Below are positions 9,813-20,403 of a stretch of DNA of 36,421 nt, one piece after another. Within the stretch, counting starts at the first letter, position 1. Each line of letters begins with the position of its first letter. Source of the stretch: Fidelibacterota bacterium (GTDB lineage: Bacteria > Fidelibacterota > Marinisomatia > Marinisomatales > UBA8229); contig DTUJ01000168.1 in NCBI GenBank assembly GCA_012964235.1, positions 1-36,421 on the forward strand. Direction: 5' to 3'. Below the pieces are notes generated by a model. The model was not told the origin of the DNA, did no database searches, and was given only the letters and a program-made list of their open reading frames with translations. A program made the translations under genes and the position numbers.

Positions 9813-12010
9813 TGCCGAATCCCCTTTCCAAACTTATTCCTTACGTGGTAGGTGAATTCCCGAAACCTTTTCTAAATCTGTATGAAAAAATGGTTATTCC
9901 TAAAGATACCAACGGAAAAACCATAAAGGAGTCTTTGTGGAAAGCGTATGAATTTGGAACTGTCAGACATCAAGGCCAGAAACGTCGCTCAGGGAAACCT
10001 TATTTCAGTGATCATTGTCTTCAAGTAGCAAATATTTTAGCAAAATGGAAAATGGATCATATTACTGTCATGGCTGGGCTCCTTCATGATACTCTTGAAG
10101 ATACTGATACAACCTTAAAAGACTTAGAGGACTGCTTTGGCGAGGATATTACCAGGTTAGTTGACGGAGTAACCAAACTTGGAAATATTGAATTTTCAAA
10201 TCAGCAGGAAAAACAAGCAGAAAATTTTATGAAACTTCTGCTTTCAGTAGCAAAGGATCTCCGTGTCATTATTATAAAGTTTGCCGACAGACTTCACAAC
10301 ATGCAAACCATTGAATATATGTCAAAACTGAAGCAACGTCAAATTGCCAGGGAAACCAATGATATTTATGTTCCTTTGGCGCACCGTCTCGGAATGGCTT
10401 CGGTGAAATGGGAATTAGAAGACTGGGTATTACAAACGCTACATAAAAAATCCCATTTAGAAATTGATTCAAAACTGAAATCAACAAATCGGCAGCGATC
10501 ACGTTATATAAACCAAGTTATTAGCCCCATTAAAGAAGAGTTGAAAAAATATCAAATCCAGGTAGATATCTATGGAAGACCAAAATCCCATTCATCTATT
10601 TATAGAAAAATGATTGCAAGAGGGAAAACATTCGAGGAAATTTATGATCTCTTTGCTATCCGAATAATTGTCGAAAAGGTAGAGCAATGTTATCTTACCC
10701 TTGGAATTATTCACCAGGTATACTCACCGATCCAGGAAAGATTTAAAGATTTCATTGCTATGCCTAAATCAAACGGATATCAATCTATTCACACAACTTT
10801 AATTGGTCCTCGTGGGCACATGGTGGAAATCCAGATTCGAACCAGAGAAATGGAACAAACAGCAGAAATTGGGGTAGCCGCTCATTGGAGATATAAAGAA
10901 GGTAAAACTGTTACAGCAGATTTGGATTCAAATGTGAAGTGGCTCCGGGAATTGGTAACTATACTCCAGAATGAATCCAGTGATCCCAAAGAATTTATGA
11001 ATCTTTTGAAAATAGATTTGTTTGATGATGAAATTTTTGTTTTTACACCCAAAGGAGATTTAATTCAACTTCCTCTGAATGCTTGTCCGATTGATTTTGC
11101 ATTTCAAATCCATACCCAAGTTGGTTTGAATTGTCTTGGTGCTAAAGTTAATCATAAAGTAGTTCCACTTAATACAATCCTGAAAAATGGAGATATGTTA
11201 GAGATTCTTACAAGTAAAAATCAGCAGCCTAGTTATGGATGGTTAAAATTTGTCACCACATCCAAAGCGCGGACTAATATTAGTCGCTTCCTCTGGAGAA
11301 TTGAAAAAAAGGAAAGTGTAAAGATCGGTACGGAAATTCTTGAGAGAACGCTTAGAAAACTTAAGCAGTTTAAACTTTTGAAAACGATTAAGGAATCTTA
11401 CGAAATATGTGGGTACAACTCAACTGAGGCTCTTTTAGGAGCTATTGGAAATGGCTCTATCACCGTTCGAGATATTTTCAAGAAAATTCGACCACTGAAT
11501 GAAAATGTATTGGAAGAAGCAAAAGAGGAATCAACTGAAAATTTTATTGATTTTGCCCGGTCATCTGCAAAAGGGATTAAACTTCAGGGGATTAAAAACT
11601 TGATGGTTAATTTTGGAAAATGTTGTTCCCCAATTCCAGGTGATGATATGATTGGATTTATAACACGAGGAAGGGGAATTACTGTTCACCAAACATCCTG
11701 TAAAAGTCTTCCATTATTAAGTGAAGATTCTGATCGTTTGATTCCGGTAGAATGGGATGTGAGTAGAAAAGATTTATTCGCTGTTCAAATCAAAATTGTT
11801 TGTGAAGATCGAAAAGGTAGATTAAAAGAAATGACCGAGTGTATCGCAGGTGAGAATATTAATATTACAAGTGTTGATGCAAAAGTAAAAGACGGAGTGG
11901 GTATTTCACTCTTTGTTATTAAGGTTAATAATTTGCGTCAATTGGATAGATTAATCCGGAAATTAACTAAGGTCGATGGTATTGATTATGTAGAGAGAAC
12001 TGGGCGATAA
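9812..12010 (+). CDS. RelA/SpoT bifunctional (p)ppGpp synthetase/hydrolase
   Basis: HD domain (GLLHDTLEDT), synthetase (YGRPKSHSSIYRKM, FKDFIAMPKSNGYQSIHTTL), TGS and C-terminal ACT domains. Confidence 0.96.
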   Translation: MPNPLSKLIPYVVGEFPKPFLNLYEKMVIPKDTNGKTIKESLWKAYEFGTVRHQGQKRRSGKPYFSDHCLQVANILAKWKMDHITVMAGLLHDTLEDTDTTLKDLEDCFGEDITRLVDGVTKLGNIEFSNQQEKQAENFMKLLLSVAKDLRVIIIKFADRLHNMQTIEYMSKLKQRQIARETNDIYVPLAHRLGMASVKWELEDWVLQTLHKKSHLEIDSKLKSTNRQRSRYINQVISPIKEELKKYQIQVDIYGRPKSHSSIYRKMIARGKTFEEIYDLFAIRIIVEKVEQCYLTLGIIHQVYSPIQERFKDFIAMPKSNGYQSIHTTLIGPRGHMVEIQIRTREMEQTAEIGVAAHWRYKEGKTVTADLDSNVKWLRELVTILQNESSDPKEFMNLLKIDLFDDEIFVFTPKGDLIQLPLNACPIDFAFQIHTQVGLNCLGAKVNHKVVPLNTILKNGDMLEILTSKNQQPSYGWLKFVTTSKARTNISRFLWRIEKKESVKIGTEILERTLRKLKQFKLLKTIKESYEICGYNSTEALLGAIGNGSITVRDIFKKIRPLNENVLEEAKEESTENFIDFARSSAKGIKLQGIKNLMVNFGKCCSPIPGDDMIGFITRGRGITVHQTSCKSLPLLSEDSDRLIPVEWDVSRKDLFAVQIKIVCEDRKGRLKEMTECIAGENINITSVDAKVKDGVGISLFVIKVNNLRQLDRLIRKLTKVDGIDYVERTGR

Positions 12011-12041
12011 GTAGAGAGGATGAGGAAATTCCAGATAATAG

Positions 12042-12458
12042 GTGGGTAGATATTTAGGAATTGACAATGGAGAAAAGCGGGTTGGATTAGCCCTTTCCGA
12101 CCCATTAAAAATCATAGCTACTCCTTTCAGGACTCTTCTAGTTCATAATACAAATCAGGTAATCCGGGAATTGGATAAAATAATTGATGAACAGGATGTA
12201 GAATTAATTGTGGTTGGAAATCCCCTGGGAATGAAAGGGCAACAAACAGTTCAGACAAAACGAGTAATGGAATTTACAGATAAACTCAGGGACATTGGAT
12301 ATAAAGTAATGCTTGAAGATGAACGGTTATCTTCTGTATCAGCAAAACGTATAATGATTGAACAGGAAATCAAAACGGGATATAATAAAGAATTAATTGA
12401 TCAAACAGCTGCGGCGATTATTCTCCAACAATTTTTGGACAAGCAATCAAAAATGTAA
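12042..12458 (+). CDS. ruvX: Holliday junction resolvase-like YqgF/RuvX
   Basis: MGRYLGIDNGEKRVGLALSDPL, DERLSSVSAKR, DQTAAAIILQQFLD; GTG start. Confidence 0.92.
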   Translation: MGRYLGIDNGEKRVGLALSDPLKIIATPFRTLLVHNTNQVIRELDKIIDEQDVELIVVGNPLGMKGQQTVQTKRVMEFTDKLRDIGYKVMLEDERLSSVSAKRIMIEQEIKTGYNKELIDQTAAAIILQQFLDKQSKM

Positions 12459-13995
12459 GTATGGTCTATTTTTACAAGACTTATTTTTGTCTTTAATTTT
12501 TCATCTACCTTCTTGGCAGTTAGCCATCCTATCAGGCATATTGATTGGCTTGGCTTATCCCCCTCTTCATCTTGGTTTTTTGGCTTGGATAGGGTTCGTA
12601 CCTCTCATTTCTATCTTTTTAAATGAAAGCTCTTCCTCTGTTGCGAAGTATTCTTTTCTTTCTGCAATTACTGCTAATTTCATTTCACTATACTGGATAG
12701 GGCTTAATAGTGGAGCGGGATTTATTCCCGTATTTGCTTCTCTCATTGGAGCTATCCTTTACCTTGCCCTGTTTTGGACTATTCTTGGATTTCTACTTTC
12801 GAAAATTCATTCTTGGACGGGGAAAGGATTGTATGTCTTTCCCTTTCTTTGGGTTTCCATGGAATGGTTAAGGAGTTTTGGACCGTTGGGGTTTCCGTGG
12901 ATAAATCTCGCATTGACACAAACATCTTATTTACCGTTAATTCAAATGGCAGATTATGGTGGGAGTTATGGAATATCTTTTTGGATTATTTTCTTAAATG
13001 TAATTGTATTCCTGATTTTTACATCGTCTGTTAAGAACAGAAAGATGTGGATATTGCCATTTGGATTAATCTTAAGTTTGTGGATTATTGGATCTATTCG
13101 CATCTCCTTAATATCAAACCAAACTGAGGAATTGAACTTTGATGTCGCAGTAGTTCAACCGAATATTGATCCGAACCAAAAATGGGAACGGGACCACCGA
13201 CAGGAGACATTCGCAGTTATGCATGATTTATTGAATGAAGCAACACAGCTTCAGCCAGATTTGGTTTTATGGCCCGAAGTAGCAGTACCTTCCAATCTTC
13301 GTTTATCCCTTTCCGACCGGAGACCTATTCAGAATAAAGTGGTAGCATCTGGAATTCCCCTGTTGTCTGGGACAGTTGATCACACTGTAAATCAAAATGG
13401 AGAAAAAGAATATTATAATGGTTCAATAATGATGTACCCAGATGGAAATATACAAATGTACCACAAAGTTCATTTGGTTCCTTTTGCAGAATACATTCCG
13501 TTTTCAAGATATTTTCCAATATTGAAAAAACTAAACTTTGGTCAAGGAAACTTTTCGCAAGGAGAAGAGTACACGGTTTTTAAAGTAGATTCAATACAAT
13601 TTTCAAACATCATCTGTTATGAATCCAGCTTACCAGATATTATCCGGGAATTTATTAAGCGGGGTGCGCAGTTTCTGTCAATTCAAGCAAATGATGGTTG
13701 GCTGGGTAATTCATCTGGTCCGTACCAACATTTTGAGCTTGCAAAACTGCGTGCAGTTGAAAATCGAATCTCTGTTGTACGAAGCGCAAACACGGGTATT
13801 TCCGGTATTATTCTGCCAACAGGACGGGTGATGGAAAAAATTTCAATTGGTGAAAGAAAAGTAATTCATGGGGATATATCTTTCTGGAATGGAACAAGCT
13901 TTTATACTGCTTTTGGTGATATATTCGCGATGTTATGTACAATTGTAATTTGCATTGTTTTGGGAATCGGATGGTTCAGACATTATCTAAAATAA
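12397..13995 (+). CDS. lnt: Apolipoprotein N-acyltransferase
   Basis: Multiple TM segments plus nitrilase domain with VLWPEVAVPS, HKVHLVPFAEYIPF, NIICYESSLP. The annotated start overlaps ruvX; the true start is probably further in. Confidence 0.93.
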   Translation: MIKQLRRLFSNNFWTSNQKCKYGLFLQDLFLSLIFHLPSWQLAILSGILIGLAYPPLHLGFLAWIGFVPLISIFLNESSSSVAKYSFLSAITANFISLYWIGLNSGAGFIPVFASLIGAILYLALFWTILGFLLSKIHSWTGKGLYVFPFLWVSMEWLRSFGPLGFPWINLALTQTSYLPLIQMADYGGSYGISFWIIFLNVIVFLIFTSSVKNRKMWILPFGLILSLWIIGSIRISLISNQTEELNFDVAVVQPNIDPNQKWERDHRQETFAVMHDLLNEATQLQPDLVLWPEVAVPSNLRLSLSDRRPIQNKVVASGIPLLSGTVDHTVNQNGEKEYYNGSIMMYPDGNIQMYHKVHLVPFAEYIPFSRYFPILKKLNFGQGNFSQGEEYTVFKVDSIQFSNIICYESSLPDIIREFIKRGAQFLSIQANDGWLGNSSGPYQHFELAKLRAVENRISVVRSANTGISGIILPTGRVMEKISIGERKVIHGDISFWNGTSFYTAFGDIFAMLCTIVICIVLGIGWFRHYLK

Positions 13996-14630
13996 CTTTA
14001 ATTATTATTTTTATTCTTCAGGTTATTGTTGCTCAAGACCTGGTCTTGGAAAAGAATACACCAAAAGTAAAACTGGCACCTATTATAAAATCGTTAGTGA
14101 TACCAGGAACAGGGGAATTTTCTCTGGGTAATAAAACTCGTGGGCGAGTTTTTTCTTTAGTGGAAAGTGCTTTATGGATAACGACCATTGGGAGTTTTTT
14201 AATGTCGAATATAGATCAAAGGGAATTCCAGGTGTTTGCCTCCGAACATGCTAATGTATTTGTTTCAAGAAAGGATAGAGAATTCTGGGTTGATATTGGA
14301 AATTATGATACGCGGGAAGTCTTCATTCAGGAACACTTGCGTTTCCGTGATAATGACGCTGTTGAAAGATATAAGAACATAGAATGGGATTGGGATTGGA
14401 AGGGATCAACATCTCAAAGAGAATCTTTCGAATCAATGCGAATCAGCAGTGATCGTTGGGCTCTTGCAGGGAAATTTTTTATCGGTGGAATTGTCTTGAA
14501 TCATATCGTTTCAGCAATTGATGTACTTTATCTTCAGAATCGGTTTTTATCGACTGGAAAAATCACATTTGTTCCAAGGTATGATCCAGTAACTACGAAT
14601 CTTACCTATTCATTGATAGTTCAATTTTAA
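13971..14630 (+). CDS. DUF5683-like secreted/membrane protein, function unknown
   Basis: Signal peptide; KSLVIPGTGEFSLGNKTRGRVFSLVESALW. Start placed at the internal ATG. Confidence 0.5.
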   Translation: MVQTLSKITLIIIFILQVIVAQDLVLEKNTPKVKLAPIIKSLVIPGTGEFSLGNKTRGRVFSLVESALWITTIGSFLMSNIDQREFQVFASEHANVFVSRKDREFWVDIGNYDTREVFIQEHLRFRDNDAVERYKNIEWDWDWKGSTSQRESFESMRISSDRWALAGKFFIGGIVLNHIVSAIDVLYLQNRFLSTGKITFVPRYDPVTTNLTYSLIVQF

Positions 14631-14712
14631 TCTCAAAAAATGTTCTAATTTGCTGGTTCCAATGAGTGGTCATCATTTCACATTAAATTTCAGTACATTT
14701 CAATAATCAAAG

Positions 14713-15438
14713 ATGTTTCGAAATCCTCTGGTCCGGATTTGTTTTTATCTTAGTTTTTCACTGACAGTATTAATGAATCAAACAGTCTTAATACTTGGAA
14801 TTGGAGTAATTATTTTTTTTGGTTTACTTTATTTAAACCGAATTCTATTCCCTGAAGTTTTAGTTCGAATAACACCATTCTTCAGATTTTTTCCATATAT
14901 GGCAGTACTGTACGTTGGATTCTCCATTTTACTCACTACAGCGACGATGAGTGAAATTTTGATTGAGATTGGTTTTGCATCATTAAAAATATTATTAATG
15001 GTTTCAATCATGGCACTTTATATTGAACAATCATTGTCTTCAGGGGTTCTTATCGCTCTCAGGAGTTTATGGAGTACTCTAAACCGTCCTTGGAAATGGA
15101 TGGAAGACTTTTTCCTTTTTTTCGAATTGATCTTTCGATTTTTTCCTGCTTTTCAGAAGGAGTGGGAGTCAATCCATAAGGGGAAATCAGCTTTGGGGTT
15201 AAATGTTAACACAACCCGTTGGACTCAAATTCAGAATGTTGGGCATGATCTTCCGGGAATTGTTCTGAGAAATTATCGGAAAGCAGAGGAAACTGCAAAA
15301 ATGATGAAGTTGCGAGGTTATGGAAATCAGATTCCGAGGGGCGTAGCTTTTCCAATTAGATTTTATCTCAGTGACGGACTTTTTATCATTGGTATAATCT
15401 GTTGTTTTTTTGGAGTAAATTTTCTTGGCAAGATTTAA
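14713..15438 (+). CDS. EcfT/CbiQ-like energy-coupling factor transporter transmembrane protein
   Basis: Polytopic membrane protein with C-terminal cytoplasmic helix AEETAKMMKLRGYGNQIP, resembling the EcfT coupling motif. Confidence 0.65.
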   Translation: MFRNPLVRICFYLSFSLTVLMNQTVLILGIGVIIFFGLLYLNRILFPEVLVRITPFFRFFPYMAVLYVGFSILLTTATMSEILIEIGFASLKILLMVSIMALYIEQSLSSGVLIALRSLWSTLNRPWKWMEDFFLFFELIFRFFPAFQKEWESIHKGKSALGLNVNTTRWTQIQNVGHDLPGIVLRNYRKAEETAKMMKLRGYGNQIPRGVAFPIRFYLSDGLFIIGIICCFFGVNFLGKI

Positions 15439-16156
15439 AATCACCATACAATATGATGGAACAAAATTTTTCGGTTGGCAGTTTCAGCCGGCAAAAAGAA
15501 CAGTCCAGGATGAATTAGAAAAGGTAATCTCCACGTTCTCTGATGGAGAGAAAATTAAAGTCTTTGGTGCAGGGCGTACCGACACAGGCGTTCATGCTTT
15601 AAGCCAGGTAGCTCATTTTGATCTTAATACTGATTTGGATACTTGTAACCTGATTAAGGCATTGAATGCTCATCTTTCTGAAGATATTCTTGTTGAAAGT
15701 TTAGATGTTGTTCCTGCTGATTTTCACGCCCGATATTCTGCACAAATACGGTGTTATCGTTATCAATGTTACACCGGGAATAATGTATTATTTCGGAATC
15801 AGTCGTGGATAACAGGACAATTAGACCAGTCAATCCTTCAATCAGTGGCTGAGACGGTTGTTGGAGAACATGATTTTCTCTCCTTCTGTAAGTTCAGAAT
15901 TGATATGAAAAGTACTGTTTGTAAAATCTATGAATCCGTATGGAAAAAGCAAGATAAAATGTTAATTTACTATGTTTCCGGGAATCGATTTTTACATCAC
16001 ATGGTAAGATATTTAACTGGTACAATGGTAGAAATATCAAGAGGAAAATTCACGATTGAGTCATTTTTGAATCTATTGAATAATCCTGAAAAAAATGTTC
16101 AAATTTTTAAAGCGCCTCCTCAAGGGCTCATTCTTTATAAGGTTGACTATGCCTAG
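15425..16156 (+). CDS. truA: tRNA pseudouridine(38-40) synthase TruA
   Basis: QYDGTKFFGWQFQPAKRTVQDELE, GAGRTDTGVHALSQVAHF, FLHHMVRYLTGTMVEI; TTG start. Confidence 0.96.
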   Translation: MARFKITIQYDGTKFFGWQFQPAKRTVQDELEKVISTFSDGEKIKVFGAGRTDTGVHALSQVAHFDLNTDLDTCNLIKALNAHLSEDILVESLDVVPADFHARYSAQIRCYRYQCYTGNNVLFRNQSWITGQLDQSILQSVAETVVGEHDFLSFCKFRIDMKSTVCKIYESVWKKQDKMLIYYVSGNRFLHHMVRYLTGTMVEISRGKFTIESFLNLLNNPEKNVQIFKAPPQGLILYKVDYA

Positions 16157-17264
16157 ACTTGTTTTCAGATTGATTGTTCTTTTTCTAGTATTTTTTTGTT
16201 TTCTCCCCAGTCAAAATGATATTACCCAATCCAGAGTTACAGCTATCACCCGTGCGATCAAGAGAGTCAGTCCTTCTGTTGCAAGTATCAATGTAATTCA
16301 ACTCAAAGAAGTGACTACCCGCTCACCATTTAATGATCCATTTTTCCAAGATTTTTTTCCGTATGAGCTTCATCGTCAAAGGATTAAAAGTTCAGGATCG
16401 GGAGTTGTTGTTAGTCCTGATGGGTATGTAATAACAAATTTCCATGTTGTTGAAAATGCACTGGAAATTATTATTACTCTCCCAGGTGGTGAGGAATATG
16501 AGGCAGTTGTCATCGGCACAGACAGTATGACTGATTTAGCTTTACTTAAATTAGAGGGTGGGAATTTCCCATTTGCAACGCTTGGAAATTCTGATGAATT
16601 GATCATCGGAGAATGGGTAGTTGCGTTAGGAAATCCGTACGGTTTATTCGATGTGAACGATCAACCCACAGCTACTGCGGGAATAATCAGCGCAGTGAAT
16701 ATGGATTTCGGCCAGCAAAAATCAGGGCAGGTGTTTCAGAACATGATTCAGACCGATGCTGCGATTAACCCGGGAAATAGTGGGGGTCCTCTTGTGAACA
16801 GTCGTGGAGAGGTTGTGGGAATTAATACATTTATTTTTACCGGCTCTACAATGTCTCAGGGTTCGATTGGGATAGGATTTGCAATACCAATAAATCATGC
16901 GAAAAATATAGCTGAGGAATTAAAAACGAAAGGAAACATTGACCGCAGTTATTTCACAGGGATCCAGGTTCAACCATTAAACCAAAGGATCATTCGGTAT
17001 CTTGATATTCCTGTCAAATCTGGTGTAATCATTGTCGAAATCAAAAAAGGAAGTCCTGCGGAAAGAGCTAAGTTGAAATTAGCAGATATAATACTATCTG
17101 TGAATGGTATTAAGGTGAAAACCGCAGAGGATATCAAGGAGATTATTCTTAACCAAGATCTACGCTCTGGAGATGAATTAGATATTAAAATTTATAGAAA
17201 TAATCAAGAAAAGACTGTAACGATGAAATTAGGAAAAGTAAAAATGAAGTCGAGATATTGGTAA
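16149..17264 (+). CDS. HtrA/DegP-family serine protease with one PDZ domain
   Basis: TNFHVVENA (His), DLALLKL (Asp), NPGNSGGPLVNSRGEVVGINT (Ser), C-terminal PDZ. Confidence 0.95.
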   Translation: MPRLVFRLIVLFLVFFCFLPSQNDITQSRVTAITRAIKRVSPSVASINVIQLKEVTTRSPFNDPFFQDFFPYELHRQRIKSSGSGVVVSPDGYVITNFHVVENALEIIITLPGGEEYEAVVIGTDSMTDLALLKLEGGNFPFATLGNSDELIIGEWVVALGNPYGLFDVNDQPTATAGIISAVNMDFGQQKSGQVFQNMIQTDAAINPGNSGGPLVNSRGEVVGINTFIFTGSTMSQGSIGIGFAIPINHAKNIAEELKTKGNIDRSYFTGIQVQPLNQRIIRYLDIPVKSGVIIVEIKKGSPAERAKLKLADIILSVNGIKVKTAEDIKEIILNQDLRSGDELDIKIYRNNQEKTVTMKLGKVKMKSRYW

Positions 17265-17268
17265 AAAT

Positions 17269-17907
17269 ATGATTGCGAAAGAAGGAAGAAAAATCATCCT
17301 GATATTATTTTTTCTAACAATTTTTTTCCGTTTGGTTGGCAATATAAATGGATTCGAATGGTTGAGTTTCGTTTATCTTATCTCAGGCTTATTCTTTTTA
17401 TTTTCTCTCATCTTCTTTCGTGATCCAAAACGCAATATTCCCGCCGGGGATAATAGTCTTGTTTCTCCTGCCGACGGAAAGATAATTAACGTAGAACAAG
17501 TAAATGATCCAGATGTAGGAAAAGGAATACTGGTATCAGTTTTTCTTAATATATTCAACGTACATGTGAACAGGGTGCCTGTAACAGTGCTTATAAAAAA
17601 AACGGATTACAAACAGGGGAAATTTTTGGCAGCGTTTAATCATAAAGCTTCGGATGAAAATGAGCAAACAATTATACTTATGGAGTCATCAAAGGGGCTT
17701 ATGAAAGTAAAGCAAGTTGCTGGACTGATTGCACGACGCATCCATTGTTATGCTCAGGCAGGAAAAACGTTATTGAAAGGAGATCGCCTTGGATTTATTA
17801 TGTTTGGATCCCGTACTGATATTATTTTTCCCTCAGTCTATCAGGTGCAGGTGCATAAAGGTCAAAAGGTGACTGGGGGAGAAACCATTATTGCTAAATT
17901 AGACTGA
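17269..17907 (+). CDS. psd: Phosphatidylserine decarboxylase family protein
   Basis: FFRDPKRNIP, SPADGKIINVE, FNVHVNRVP, FGSRTDIIFP (pyruvoyl cleavage region). Confidence 0.93.
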   Translation: MIAKEGRKIILILFFLTIFFRLVGNINGFEWLSFVYLISGLFFLFSLIFFRDPKRNIPAGDNSLVSPADGKIINVEQVNDPDVGKGILVSVFLNIFNVHVNRVPVTVLIKKTDYKQGKFLAAFNHKASDENEQTIILMESSKGLMKVKQVAGLIARRIHCYAQAGKTLLKGDRLGFIMFGSRTDIIFPSVYQVQVHKGQKVTGGETIIAKLD

Positions 17908-17918
17908 ATAATTAAGCA

Positions 17919-18683
17919 GTGAAACCAAATAAAATGAATAAAAATCGCAAACGGTATATTCCTAACATTTTGACTGTGCTAAACATGTTTCTTGGATTTT
18001 CAGCAATCGGGATGTTGATTAAAGGTTATCCTATAAAGGCTGGTTGGCTGGTTTTATTCGCTGGTGTATTTGATGCAGTAGATGGAAAAATTGCTCGTTT
18101 ATTGGGAATTCCATCGAGGTTTGGGTCCGAATTTGATTCATTTGCCGATACAATTTCATTTTGTGTAGCACCATCGGTTTTGATATATACGACCTATGTC
18201 CAGGGATTGCCACCAATTTTAGGTGGATTAATCAGTTTTATCCCTTTGCTTTTTGGTACAATTCGTCTTGCACGGTTTAATGTATTACAGGAGAAAGATC
18301 CAAAACCCTATTTTATTGGTTTGACCACTCCATTGAATGCTTTGTTCATTTTTGGATATATGCTGTTTAGCGATAAAATATCAGGGAATACAGGGGATCC
18401 AAGAATTGCGATTCTCCTTGTGGTTATCATGGGGCTTTTAATGATCAGCCCCGTACGTTTTTCAAAATTTCCACTTATCTCTTTTCGAAAAGGTCGGAAA
18501 AACACCTATCGGTTGTTGGGAGTATTTACTTTATTGGTCAGCCTGATATTCCTCCGTGGAATTGTTTTGTTCCCACTCTTATCGGTCTATATTCTATGGT
18601 GTGTTGCAGCCTGGGTTATCAATCCTCATGAAATAGTTGATTCTATTTCTATCAAAAAGCCGTCGGAAAGAGAGTTTCTCTAA
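17919..18683 (+). CDS. pssA: CDP-diacylglycerol--serine O-phosphatidyltransferase
   Basis: CDP-alcohol phosphatidyltransferase motif region FAGVFDAVDGKIARLLGIPSRFGSEFDSFADTISF; adjacent to psd; GTG start. Confidence 0.94.
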   Translation: MKPNKMNKNRKRYIPNILTVLNMFLGFSAIGMLIKGYPIKAGWLVLFAGVFDAVDGKIARLLGIPSRFGSEFDSFADTISFCVAPSVLIYTTYVQGLPPILGGLISFIPLLFGTIRLARFNVLQEKDPKPYFIGLTTPLNALFIFGYMLFSDKISGNTGDPRIAILLVVIMGLLMISPVRFSKFPLISFRKGRKNTYRLLGVFTLLVSLIFLRGIVLFPLLSVYILWCVAAWVINPHEIVDSISIKKPSEREFL

Positions 18684-18971
18684 TTGAATAGGCGATCTAT
18701 CTTCCTCGTCATGTTTGGTCTTGGATGTGGAGCTCTTATTGGAACTCTTTTAGGAGAATTACTGGGAATGTTACTCCCTGTAGGAGTTGTTAAGGATTTT
18801 TTTCTTACAAGTATTAATTTTGATTTAGCAGGTTTGACAGGACAAGATTCAGGGGTAATAGTCTTGAATTTGATTATATTTACAGTAAAATTTGGTCTTT
18901 CATTGAAATTTAATTTCACTAGCCTAATCGGGTTAGCAACTGCATATTATCTACTGAGATTTTTCCGTTAG
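18684..18971 (+). CDS. Small membrane protein, DUF4321-like
   Basis: MNRRSIFLVMFGLGCGALIGTLLGELLGMLLP...; TTG start immediately after pssA. Confidence 0.6.
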   Translation: MNRRSIFLVMFGLGCGALIGTLLGELLGMLLPVGVVKDFFLTSINFDLAGLTGQDSGVIVLNLIIFTVKFGLSLKFNFTSLIGLATAYYLLRFFR

Positions 18972-19020
18972 TTGGATTATTGAATTAAGTTAAATTCAGA
19001 ATAGTTTAGGAGGAGAAATA

Positions 19021-19251
19021 ATGGATGAAAATAGATTAGTGTACGCGTTATTCAACCTTGGGCCTATGGAAATCTTTTTCATTGTAGTGGTTATTCTAGT
19101 TTTGTTTGGAGCGAAACGAATACCAGAAATTGCCAAAGGAATTGGGCAGGGGATTCGCGAATTTAAAGGTGCGGTAGATGGTGCAAAGAAAGATATTGAA
19201 AATGTTGGAAAAGAGATTGAATCTGAGGATGGTGAGAAATCACCTGAATAA
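19021..19251 (+). CDS. tatA: Sec-independent translocase TatA/E component
   Basis: GPMEIFFIVVVILVLFGAKRIPEIAKGIGQGIREFKGAVDGAKKD; RBS-like aggagg upstream. Confidence 0.92.
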   Translation: MDENRLVYALFNLGPMEIFFIVVVILVLFGAKRIPEIAKGIGQGIREFKGAVDGAKKDIENVGKEIESEDGEKSPE

Positions 19252-19431
19252 TTCTCCCCTCTAAGTAAAACTTCTACTATATTCAAACCCCTTCTTATTT
19301 AATTTTCTTTCTTAAAATAGACTGTATGTAATTCCTTGCGTTGTTGGGAATATTTTGTGTAGAAACAAATCTAATATTCAAACGTAGGGAATAAGTAAGA
19401 ATGTAAAAATCCTCTTTAAATTACTAATAGT

Positions 19432-20403
19432 ATGATTCAGTTTGCTCATCCATGGTTTTTATTGTTAGCGGTTATTATTCCTGCTCTGATATGGTGGTAT
19501 CGTTTGTATGGAAAAAATCAGGAAGGTACCCTCAGGCTTTCTTCAATTGATTTGCTTCAGGGAAGATTCATTAGACAGGGAAAAAGACGTGTAAGAATTT
19601 TATCATCGATACAAATCGGTGTCTTGCTGCTTATAGTATTGGCACTGGCGCGTCCGAGGTTTGTCGATACCCTTGAAGAAACGACTGTCACCGTTGTGGA
19701 TATTGTAATGGTTGTTGATATTTCGAGTAGTATGCTTGCTGAGGATTTCAAACCCAATCGTCTTGAAGCGGTGAAAAAGACAGCGGCAAAATTTATAGAA
19801 AAGAGACCGGGAGACCGGATTGGCCTTCTGGTATTTGCGGGAGAGACATTCATTCAGTGCCCATTAACGGTAGATGCGCAGGTATTAAAAACACTCTTAG
19901 CAGAGGTAACCGTTGCTGAAAAGGATTACGATGGAACAGCAATCGGGATGGCTATCGCCAATGCTACAAATCGATTGCGAAGCAGTAAAGCCAAAAGTAA
20001 AGTAATGGTTCTTTTGTCAGATGGAAGCAACAACGCCGGGGAATTGGATCCCCTCACTGCCGCAGGTTTAGCAGCTGAATTTGATATCAGGATCTACACA
20101 ATTGGTGCTGGAACGAACCAATCTGTAACATATATTCCTAACCGTGGCTATATCCGTAATGAAATTGACGAGAAAACACTTCAAGCGATCGCGGAGGAAA
20201 CTCACGGCAGGTATTTTCGTGCGACCGATGAAGAAACATTAGAAGATATTTATGAAGAAATCAATCAACTGGAACGAACGGAAATTGAAGTACGGGAATA
20301 TACCCGCTACGAAGAACTTTATGGTTGGTTTTTAATTCCAGCTCTAATATTCAGCTTTGGTTTTGAAATTTTAGAGCGATTTGTTTTCAGGAGAAAATCG
20401 TAA
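19432..20403 (+). CDS. batA: VWA-domain membrane protein BatA
   Basis: VDIVMVVDISSSMLAEDFKPNRLEAVK MIDAS motif; flanking TM helices; bat gene order. Confidence 0.92.
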   Translation: MIQFAHPWFLLLAVIIPALIWWYRLYGKNQEGTLRLSSIDLLQGRFIRQGKRRVRILSSIQIGVLLLIVLALARPRFVDTLEETTVTVVDIVMVVDISSSMLAEDFKPNRLEAVKKTAAKFIEKRPGDRIGLLVFAGETFIQCPLTVDAQVLKTLLAEVTVAEKDYDGTAIGMAIANATNRLRSSKAKSKVMVLLSDGSNNAGELDPLTAAGLAAEFDIRIYTIGAGTNQSVTYIPNRGYIRNEIDEKTLQAIAEETHGRYFRATDEETLEDIYEEINQLERTEIEVREYTRYEELYGWFLIPALIFSFGFEILERFVFRRKS

